From Desulfobacterales bacterium (GTDB lineage Bacteria > Desulfobacterota > Desulfobacteria > Desulfobacterales > JAFDCJ01): a stretch of DNA of 7,275 nucleotides. How positions within the stretch are numbered: the first letter of the stretch is position 1; each line of letters begins with the position of its first letter. Positions 1-5,335 of the stretch are shown piece by piece. Location: positions 1,164,201 through 1,171,475 of the forward strand of contig CP070771.1 in NCBI GenBank assembly GCA_020345785.1, in the 5' to 3' direction. A program made the position numbers and the translations under genes. Below the pieces are notes generated by a model. The model did not search any database, was not told where the DNA came from, and was given only the letters and a program-made list of their open reading frames with translations.

Positions 1-1
1 G

Positions 2-1234
2 GATGAATTCAAAAATAAATCGAAAAAACAGTACGAACTGATCAATGAATCCATGCTGAAAATTGGCTTCGAGACCTTTGGAACTGCCATGGTCGCCGAT
101 ATGGTCAATGTCAAAGGCGGCTACCCCACGCGCAACTGGCAACTCGGTGAATTTGAGAACATCGAAGATATCAATGCCCAGGCCATATCCGATAAGGTTT
201 TGACGTCACGGGTGAATTGTTTTGCCTGCCCGATTGCCTGCGGGCGGGGTTCGGAGATTAAAGAGGGTGAATGGCAAGGCCGTAAAGGTGAAGGCCCCGA
301 ATATGAGACGTCCAACACCCTGGGAGCCCAGTGCGCTGTATCAGACATCAACGCCATCACCCAGGCCAATTACCTTTGCAATGAATACGGATTAGATACC
401 ATCTCGGCAGGATCGAGCATTGCCTTTGCCATGGAATGTTTTGAAAAAGGCATTTTGACCGGCGAGCAAACCGGCGGTCTGGAGCTTAAATTCGGCGACG
501 GGGATATGGTGGTGGATCTGGTGGGAAAAATCAGCAAAAGAGAGGGCGTCGGAGATCTGCTGGCTGAGGGGACCAAACGAATGGCGGAAAAATTGGGGCA
601 AGGTTCCGAGCACTTTGCCATGAACGTCAAGGGCCTGGAACTTCCGGCTTACGATCCGCGGGCCGCCAAGGTCGTGGGGCTCAGCTATGTCACCGCCAAC
701 CGCGGAGGTGATCATGTTACCGGCGTCATTATTGCACCGACGTTCATAGATGCTCCCATTTTGCTGGTGGAAGACAGCCATATTCAGGATCCCTATGAGG
801 CCAATCCACATGATGCCAAAATTTTGGTCGACATGGAAAATGGCGCCACGGTCTTTGACTGCATCGGGGGATGCAAATTTATGGGGTTGCTCTTATATGC
901 CCAGGACTACGTTGATCTGATTGCTGCCGCCACCGGGTGGAATTTTAGTGTGGAAGAATTTCGCAAGAGCGGCGAACGCATTTACAACCTAATCCGCGCC
1001 TACTGTGTGCGGGAGGGAATTACCCGGGAAGCGGACGCCTTACCGCAACGTCTGCTGAAAGATCCGCTGCCGGGCGGTTCCGCCGAAGGCATGGTTGTCG
1101 ATATAGTAGATCTCGAAAAAATGAAAGACGCCTATTATGATTTCCGCGGATGGGATAAAGCGACGGGAAAACCAAGTCCTGAGAAGCTGACGGAACTGGG
1201 CCTGGAAGATCAAAAAGCGGATTTGTGGGGATAA
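2..1234 (+). CDS. Aldehyde:ferredoxin oxidoreductase family protein, C-terminal part (5' end outside window)
   Basis: Likely a tungsten-pterin enzyme oxidising aldehydes to carboxylic acids with ferredoxin as electron acceptor, in the cytoplasm. The frame is open from base 2, so the first in-frame ATG (base 53) is internal; 410 residues are visible of a family length of about 600, so the N-terminal pterin-binding domain is missing. Numbering from base 2, CX2CX3C lies at C73, C76, C80 and the fourth 4Fe-4S ligand is probably C291 in DCIGGC, matching the DXXGLC motif of Pyrococcus furiosus AOR. NEYGLD (127-132) corresponds to the other pterin-contact motif, DXXGLD, with Asn first. EYET, LPAYDPRA and NRGGDH are further typical family blocks. 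The gene ends 126 bp before an acyl-CoA ligase and is followed by a hairpin terminator, suggesting it closes its transcript. Substrate cannot be read from sequence; other AOR-family members such as BamB-like subunits are less likely but not excluded. Confidence 0.9.
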   Translation, partial: DEFKNKSKKQYELINESMLKIGFETFGTAMVADMVNVKGGYPTRNWQLGEFENIEDINAQAISDKVLTSRVNCFACPIACGRGSEIKEGEWQGRKGEGPEYETSNTLGAQCAVSDINAITQANYLCNEYGLDTISAGSSIAFAMECFEKGILTGEQTGGLELKFGDGDMVVDLVGKISKREGVGDLLAEGTKRMAEKLGQGSEHFAMNVKGLELPAYDPRAAKVVGLSYVTANRGGDHVTGVIIAPTFIDAPILLVEDSHIQDPYEANPHDAKILVDMENGATVFDCIGGCKFMGLLLYAQDYVDLIAAATGWNFSVEEFRKSGERIYNLIRAYCVREGITREADALPQRLLKDPLPGGSAEGMVVDIVDLEKMKDAYYDFRGWDKATGKPSPEKLTELGLEDQKADLWG

Positions 1235-1256
1235 AATGGCGTTGCGATTTTAAATA

Positions 1257-1279
1257 AAGCGGCAAAGCCGCTTAATTTT
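1257..1279 (+). terminator. Probable rho-independent terminator after the AOR gene
   Basis: A 7-bp perfect stem, AAGCGGC (1257-1263) with GCCGCTT (1267-1273), closes an AAA loop and is followed by AATTTT. It starts 22 bases after the AOR stop codon. The T tract is short, so termination may be partial. The rest of the gap to 1360 is AT-rich (around 1284-1320) and may hold the promoter of the next gene, but I could not fix convincing -35/-10 boxes. Confidence 0.5.
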
Positions 1280-1360
1280 CAAGTGTTATTTCATCTAAAG
1301 TAATAATATTTACTATGTTTCTGGAAGCAGCGTGAAATCCGAAATGAAAGATGGAGAACT

Positions 1361-3052
1361 ATGGTGACTTATGCGGATAAACCGTGGTTGAAGAGTTACA
1401 AACTGGGGCCTTACAAATTAAAGAAGAGTATGGCGCCTTATCCGGAAGTGCCCATTTTCAAAGTACTGGACGACGCGGCCGAGAATCACCCCGGCAAGAC
1501 AGCGTTACTTTTTGAAGGCAGAACCCTCAAATACAGGCAGCTAAGGGACCAGGCCGATCGCCTGGCGGCAGCGCTGGCCAAACTGGGAATCGAGAAAGGG
1601 GATCGGGTCAACATATTCCTGCCCAATTGCATGGAGTCTATCATCAGCCCCTGGGGTATCCAGAAAGCCGGCGGCGTCATCGTCCCGACCAGCACCCTGC
1701 GTACCGATGAAGGGGTGATCCATGAGGCCGGGAATTCTAAAAGCAAAGGCATCATCTGTCAGGAAAGGGACCTGGAACGCATATTTGGTATCAAAGATCA
1801 ATGCGCCATTGAACACATCATCGTGACATCCGATGAAGGGTATGATGCCCAACCGATTTCAAAGCCTCTTCCAAAAGGGGTTTATGAATTTAGAAAGCTT
1901 TTGGAAGACAACGAACCCAATCCGCCTCAAGTGGATATCGATCCGGTAAACGATATCTGTGAGTTGCCTCACACGGGGGGATCAACCGGTCTGCCCAAGG
2001 CCGTCATGATCACGCACTACGGTCGCTATTGCAACCTGATGCAGCTCATGCCCTGGATGATGGCCCCGCTTGCGCCGGGTATTATTGGCAAAGCCTCGGT
2101 ACTGATTCCATTATCACTGTTCCACGCTTTCGGGCATTATATCCATCAGGCCGCTGTTTTTTGGGGCCTGCGGATTATTTTACTGCCGGATCCGCGTGAT
2201 ACCGAAAAACTGATCAATACCATCAAAGAGTACCGCCCCTTTATGATTCCAGTGGTGCCGACCCAGCTCATGCGGTTGGCCCAGGCCAAAATCGGTCGCC
2301 TCAACGCACTGGCATTAAGCGGATCCGCACCCCTTCCGGATGAAGTTCGTCAGGCGGTTCAAAAGGAGATGGGTAATCCGGTCGGTGAAGCATACGGACT
2401 GACCGAAACCGGACCCGGAACGCATGCCGATCTTTCCGGGTTTGGCCGTATCACCGGATTCATGTCCAAAGAAAAAAAAAGCGTGGGTGTCCCCCTGCCG
2501 GATACGGAGTGCAAGCTCGTAGATCCGGCAAGCGGGCAAGAAGTGCCCTTCGGCGAAGCCGGTGAAATCGTCGTCCGTGGACCACAGATTATGAAGGGCT
2601 ACTGGCCGGAGACCGGCGACGGCCTCACGGGAGACGGGTGGCTGCATACCGGGGATATCGGACACATGGATGAAGACGGTTATTTTTTCATCAGTGACCG
2701 CATTAAAGACATGGTCAATGTCTCGGGCATGAAAGTTTATACCACCACTGTCGATGAGACGCTTTACAAACATCCCGGTGTTCTCATGGCGGCCGCCTTC
2801 GGAGTACCGGATCCCAGGAATCCCGGGAGTGAACGGGTCATGGCAGTGATCAAGCTCAAAGATGACTACTATGGAAAAGTTCAGCAAGAGGATATTGTCA
2901 GCTTCTGCAAGGAACACCTCGCACCCTATGCTGTGCCGAAATATGTTGAATTCAAAGATGACTTGCCCGTGACCGTAACGGAAAAGCTTTTTAAACGAAA
3001 ACTGCGAGATGAGGCTATCCGAAACATGAAAGAAAGGGGGGAGATTAATTAG
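1361..3052 (+). CDS. AMP-forming acyl-CoA synthetase / acid-CoA ligase (ANL superfamily)
   Basis: Predicted to activate a carboxylic acid with ATP to an acyl-AMP and transfer it to CoA. At 563 residues it has the usual length of FadD-like ligases. The P-loop TGGSTGLPK is at 205-213, YGLTE (A5) at 345-349, HTGD with ribose-binding Asp at 429-432, and DRIKD (A8 hinge) at 446-450. The C-terminal catalytic lysine is probably K542 in the A10 motif, where the usual PxxxxGK reads PVTVTEK, so Gly is replaced by Glu. No signal peptide or membrane segment is seen. The ATG at 1361 has GGAG four bases upstream. It lies downstream of an aldehyde oxidoreductase whose product class (carboxylate) is its substrate class, so a joint aldehyde-to-acyl-CoA route is plausible. 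Chain length or aromatic specificity cannot be assigned; a fatty-acid or other aliphatic/aryl acid ligase are all possible. Confidence 0.9.
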   Translation: MVTYADKPWLKSYKLGPYKLKKSMAPYPEVPIFKVLDDAAENHPGKTALLFEGRTLKYRQLRDQADRLAAALAKLGIEKGDRVNIFLPNCMESIISPWGIQKAGGVIVPTSTLRTDEGVIHEAGNSKSKGIICQERDLERIFGIKDQCAIEHIIVTSDEGYDAQPISKPLPKGVYEFRKLLEDNEPNPPQVDIDPVNDICELPHTGGSTGLPKAVMITHYGRYCNLMQLMPWMMAPLAPGIIGKASVLIPLSLFHAFGHYIHQAAVFWGLRIILLPDPRDTEKLINTIKEYRPFMIPVVPTQLMRLAQAKIGRLNALALSGSAPLPDEVRQAVQKEMGNPVGEAYGLTETGPGTHADLSGFGRITGFMSKEKKSVGVPLPDTECKLVDPASGQEVPFGEAGEIVVRGPQIMKGYWPETGDGLTGDGWLHTGDIGHMDEDGYFFISDRIKDMVNVSGMKVYTTTVDETLYKHPGVLMAAAFGVPDPRNPGSERVMAVIKLKDDYYGKVQQEDIVSFCKEHLAPYAVPKYVEFKDDLPVTVTEKLFKRKLRDEAIRNMKERGEIN

Positions 3053-3142
3053 GGATTGAGGGATGTTTCAATTTTGGATTTTGGATTGCGGATTTAAAAT
3101 AAATCGAGTGAGTTAAGGATTGAGGGAGTGAGGGATTTGAGG
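3053..3142. repeat. Intergenic short-period repeat block
   Basis: Directly after the ligase stop codon. Three 7-bp units, GGATTTT, GGATTGC and GGATTTA, start at 3076, 3083 and 3090. They are flanked by two exact copies of GGATTGAGGGA (3053-3063 and 3117-3127) and a degenerate GGATTTGAGG (3133-3142). No reading frame uses this stretch convincingly. The 7-bp GGAWNNN pattern recurs between mftA and mftB. No clear terminator was found after the ligase gene. Confidence 0.55.
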
Positions 3143-3144
3143 TA

Positions 3145-3178
3145 CCGGTTAAATAGATATTAAACCTGATTTGACCGG
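3145..3178. promoter_or_regulatory. Inverted repeat, possible operator, upstream of the SCP2 gene
   Basis: CCGGTTAAAT (3145-3154) and ATTTGACCGG (3169-3178) are inverted copies that match at nine of ten positions, the tenth being a T-G pair, separated by 14 bases. The right arm contains the candidate -35 box of the next promoter, the usual position for a repressor site. Because no T tract follows, it does not look like a terminator. The regulator is unknown; a TetR- or LysR-type dimer would fit the geometry only in general terms. Confidence 0.35.
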
Positions 3179-3198
3179 ATAATTTTGATGGATAAGAT
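3171..3198 (+). promoter_or_regulatory. Candidate sigma-70-type promoter for the SCP2 gene
   Basis: TTGACC (3171-3176) and TAAGAT (3193-3198) are separated by 16 bases; they match five of six and four of six consensus positions. Transcription would begin near 3205, only a few bases before the Shine-Dalgarno sequence AGGAGG (3212-3217), giving a short leader. A computed guess by eye with no experimental support. Confidence 0.4.
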
Positions 3199-3211
3199 GA
3201 ATTATTAAAAA

Positions 3212-3217
3212 AGGAGG
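3212..3217 (+). promoter_or_regulatory. Strong Shine-Dalgarno site AGGAGG
   Basis: A full AGGAGG sits seven bases before the ATG at 3225. It is the strongest ribosome binding site in the window, fixes the start of the SCP2 gene and suggests high translation of this small protein. Confidence 0.8.
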
Positions 3218-3224
3218 TAAAAAC

Positions 3225-3716
3225 ATGGCATGCATTTATCCCAACCCGGAATGGCTTGAAGAGGCTTATAAAGCATTTCAAGCGGACCCCAAGTGGGAAA
3301 ACAAATTAAAAAAATTGTCAGGACACTTTGCGTATCGAATTCAGGCGGACGAAGCTTTTGGATTGGATAAAGACCTGTACATGTGTATGGTGCTGGATGC
3401 AGGTAAATTGACCAAATTGGAACATGTGACTGAAGAAGACGCCAAGAATGAGGCCGATTTTCTCCTGGGGGCGACACCGCAGGTGTGGAAAAGAATTCTA
3501 CAAAAGCTCGACAAGTTTGTCGGTGCATTTATGGGGAGGAGAATCAAACTCGAAAAAGGAAGTACCGTAGGTGCTTTGGCCCTCGGACCTCATGCCGGCA
3601 CCCTCGTTGATGTTCTGACGCTGGTTGAGCTCCAGTTCCCGGATGACCTTTCCCCCGATGAACTGGCCGAATTCAAGGCCAAATTGGATGATTTCAGAGC
3701 ATCAAAGGGTCTTTGA
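3225..3716 (+). CDS. SCP2 sterol-binding domain family protein
   Basis: A 163-residue soluble protein resembling stand-alone SCP2 (sterol carrier protein 2) domain proteins, which bind lipids or acyl-CoA in a hydrophobic pocket. The supporting pattern is the segment from about residue 78 to 115: ADFLLGATPQVWKRIL, then a FVGAFMGRRIKLEKGS stretch, which matches the family's acidic-to-hydrophobic helix followed by the AFMxGxIKxxG motif. There is no signal peptide or transmembrane helix, so it is probably cytoplasmic. The C-terminal third (from about 120) holds a hydrophobic helix and a charged tail. It is preceded by a candidate promoter and strong ribosome binding site and followed by a strong terminator, so it can be a single-gene transcript. 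A role as carrier for the acyl or alcohol substrates of the flanking enzymes is an inference; the ligand is unknown. Confidence 0.75.
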   Translation: MACIYPNPEWLEEAYKAFQADPKWENKLKKLSGHFAYRIQADEAFGLDKDLYMCMVLDAGKLTKLEHVTEEDAKNEADFLLGATPQVWKRILQKLDKFVGAFMGRRIKLEKGSTVGALALGPHAGTLVDVLTLVELQFPDDLSPDELAEFKAKLDDFRASKGL

Positions 3717-3761
3717 TAAGGTTCAGTTCTTAATGCGGGCTTCTACGGTTTAGTTGGATGA

Positions 3762-3789
3762 GATGGGTACGGATCCGTGCCCATCTTTT
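3762..3789 (+). terminator. Strong rho-independent terminator between SCP2 gene and mft cluster
   Basis: GATGGGTACG (3762-3771) pairs with CGTGCCCATC (3776-3785) over ten base pairs, one of them T-G, with a GATC loop; A3761 and T3786 can extend the stem. TTTT follows, then C and more T-rich sequence. It lies 46 bases after the SCP2 stop and 56 bases before mftA, so mftA probably needs its own promoter in 3790-3830. TTGAAT at 3794-3799 is a possible -35 box there, but no well-spaced -10 is clear. Confidence 0.8.
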
Positions 3790-3844
3790 CGTCTTGAATG
3801 ACCATCCATCAGCATAACAGAATAAAAGTGAGGATTTATTAACA

Positions 3845-3991
3845 ATGAAGGAAAATAATGAAGATGCGAAAAAATGTCAGAAGGAATGCCAGGATGGACA
3901 GCAGGAAGACGATTTGAAGGAAGACATTTTTTCTGCCGAAGAAATCGTGATCGAGGAATTAGCAATTGACGGAATCTGTGGCGTCTATTGA
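3845..3991 (+). CDS. mftA: Mycofactocin precursor peptide MftA
   Basis: A 48-residue peptide ending IDGICGVY, the hallmark C-terminus of the mycofactocin precursor (IDGMCGVY-type). In the known pathway MftC decarboxylates the terminal Tyr and links it to the preceding Val; MftE later releases the Val-Tyr unit that becomes the redox cofactor. Here these would be V47 and Y48. The rest is a very acidic, hydrophilic leader (about residues 1-31) followed by SAEEIVIEELAIDG, the likely recognition segment for MftB. It is longer than the roughly 30-residue mycobacterial peptides and carries an extra CX3C pair (C11, C15) besides the conserved C45. The ATG at 3845 is the only in-frame start (a stop lies at 3815-3817); GAGGA at 3830-3834 is a suitably placed ribosome binding site. 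mftB and mftC follow at once, which makes the identification strong despite the small size. Confidence 0.93.
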   Translation: MKENNEDAKKCQKECQDGQQEDDLKEDIFSAEEIVIEELAIDGICGVY

Positions 3992-4018
3992 GAATTCGGA
4001 ATGCGGAAGGCGGAAACA
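3991..4018. repeat. 7-bp GGAWNNN repeat between mftA and mftB
   Basis: Units GGAATGC, GGAAGGC and GGAAACA start at 3998, 4005 and 4012, preceded by a near-unit AGAATTC that begins on the last base of the mftA stop codon. The period and core match the block at 3076-3096 after the ligase gene. Because it looks like intergenic repeat DNA, it argues against reading it as the N-terminus of MftB. Confidence 0.5.
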
Positions 4019-4065
4019 GAAACTCGCATTTTAGTGAGGTATCGGAAAGGGCAGGTTTGAAACAA

Positions 4066-4332
4066 ATGGTTGAAGTGAAATATAAACTGGCACCAGGCGC
4101 GCAGGTGCGGGAAGAGGATTTCGGCCTGCTGTTTTACAACATGCACGGACCGCGGCTATATTTTCTGGCATCGGGCAGTTTGCTGCCGGAAAAATTTTTT
4201 GAGGGTCGAATCCCGCTTGATGTCTGGATCGATAAGATTCATCCGAATTCAAGAAATATAGCGATGCGTGTCGCCGGTTTAAAAAAATCGCTTAAAAAGC
4301 TGGCAGAGAAAGGAGTCATCATTGAGTGCTAA
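4066..4332 (+). CDS. mftB: Mycofactocin peptide chaperone MftB (PqqD-like, RiPP recognition element)
   Basis: Small protein of 88 residues that should bind the MftA leader and deliver it to MftC. The order LAPGAQVREEDFGLLFYNMHGPRLYFLASG (residues about 7-38, shown only as its key blocks VREEDFGLLFYN and LYFL) followed by a helical region is the PqqD/MftB fold pattern, with Phe-Gly-Leu-Leu-Phe-Tyr as the typical core. The C-terminal half is rich in Lys and Leu, as expected for the winged-helix end. The frame is open back to a TTG at 3988 overlapping the mftA stop, but that extension has no ribosome binding site and is encoded by repeat-like DNA. ATG 4066 (AAAGG/GCAGG upstream, 10 bases) is preferred; TTG 4057 is a possible alternative. 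It overlaps the mftC start, indicating translational coupling. Confidence 0.88.
   Translation: MVEVKYKLAPGAQVREEDFGLLFYNMHGPRLYFLASGSLLPEKFFEGRIPLDVWIDKIHPNSRNIAMRVAGLKKSLKKLAEKGVIIEC
4311..4315 (+). promoter_or_regulatory. Ribosome binding site that decides the mftC start
   Basis: AGGAG lies six bases before the TTG at 4322 and eighteen before the ATG at 4334. The spacing favours the rare TTG start, placed inside the last codons of mftB. Confidence 0.6.
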
Positions 4333-5335
4333 TATGGCCAGAGCAGGCCTGCGGGCTCCGGTGAACCTGACCTGGGAAATAACGTTGCAGTGCAATCTTC
4401 GATGCGCTCACTGTCTGTCCGGTTCAGGGATGGCAGCCCCCGATGAACTTTCTTTACAGGAATGTTTGAAACTGCTGGATGAGCTGACTGCCCTGAAGGT
4501 GTTTCAGGTCAATATTGGCGGCGGGGAACCGTTTATCCGTAAAGATTTTTTTGATCTGTTAAATTATGCTCACCAAAAAGGCCTAGTGACCTGCGTGAGC
4601 ACCAATGGGACCGTCATCGATAATGACCTGGCCGGACGTCTGTCAAAGCTGAAAATGCTTTATCTGCAGGTAAGTCTTGACGGTGCCACTGAAGCGGTCA
4701 ACGATCATATCCGGGGTAAAGGAACCTATAAGAAAATCCTTGGGGCAATCGACTGTCTGGCAAAAAATGATGTGGCCTTCAGCATCAATACCGTCCTGAC
4801 GCGCTTAAATTACCCTCAGCTGGATAGTCTTCGCGGCCTTGCCCGGGATTTTGGAGCCGAGCTCAGGGTGTCTCGATTCCGGCCTTCAGGCCGGGGGAAA
4901 GAAAGTAAATCATATTTAGGACCTGATAAAGATCAGCTGGAAAATTTTGCTGATTGGCTCCAAAAACACGATCTGGTGCGCACCGGTGATTCCTTTTTCT
5001 GTCTGACCTCTGAATCGCGTCGCCGCAAAGGACTGGACATGTGCGGTGCGGCTAAAATGACATGCTGCATCTCACCCAATGGTGATGTTTATCCCTGTGC
5101 ATTCATGCAGGAGAAGCCATTTCTTGTCGGCAACATACGTTCGACTGGCTTAAAAGACATGTGGTATCATTCCCCGGTGTTTACTCAGTTACGAAACTTG
5201 AAGGTCGAATCCTGCCAAACTTGCTCACGCTTCGAAAGCTGTCGAGGGGGGTGTCCGGCCATGGCGTATCATTCTTATCATAATTTTGATATGCCGGATC
5301 CGGAATGTCTGGTGAATTTGAAAAAGGCTGCTTGA
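4322..5335 (+). CDS. mftC: Mycofactocin radical SAM maturase MftC
   Basis: A 337-residue radical SAM enzyme with a SPASM domain. It is expected to use S-adenosylmethionine and a 4Fe-4S cluster to oxidatively decarboxylate the C-terminal Tyr of MftA and then join it to the neighbouring Val. The radical SAM CX3CX2C motif is C24, C28, C31; GGGEP, the SAM-binding loop, is at 66-70. The SPASM region shows C241 and C259 (with the NGDVYPC block) and C298-X2-C301-X5-C307-X3-C311-X17-C329, the complete set expected for two auxiliary clusters. The start codon is TTG at 4322, supported by AGGAG six bases upstream; ATG 4334 would shorten it by four residues. It overlaps mftB by 11 bases and the next gene by one base, so the block mftA-mftB-mftC-oxidoreductase is an operon. 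PqqE and other SPASM maturases are related, but the precursor next door settles the identity. Confidence 0.95.
   Translation: MSANMARAGLRAPVNLTWEITLQCNLRCAHCLSGSGMAAPDELSLQECLKLLDELTALKVFQVNIGGGEPFIRKDFFDLLNYAHQKGLVTCVSTNGTVIDNDLAGRLSKLKMLYLQVSLDGATEAVNDHIRGKGTYKKILGAIDCLAKNDVAFSINTVLTRLNYPQLDSLRGLARDFGAELRVSRFRPSGRGKESKSYLGPDKDQLENFADWLQKHDLVRTGDSFFCLTSESRRRKGLDMCGAAKMTCCISPNGDVYPCAFMQEKPFLVGNIRSTGLKDMWYHSPVFTQLRNLKVESCQTCSRFESCRGGCPAMAYHSYHNFDMPDPECLVNLKKAA

Noticed and set aside
392..811. 139-codon open frame on the minus strand
   Set aside because: It is antisense to conserved AOR motifs and shows no recognisable domain or ribosome binding site.
2315..2917. 200-codon open frame on the minus strand
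   Set aside because: It lies wholly inside the acyl-CoA ligase, whose motifs on the plus strand are unmistakable; the reverse translation shows no family pattern.
3145..3178. Inverted repeat as a terminator for the acyl-CoA ligase
   Set aside because: The loop is long (14 bases), the stem AT-rich in its inner half, and no T tract follows; an operator is the better guess.
3750..3965. Minus-strand 71-codon open frame opposite mftA
   Set aside because: It spans the terminator hairpin and the mftA coding region and has no supporting features.
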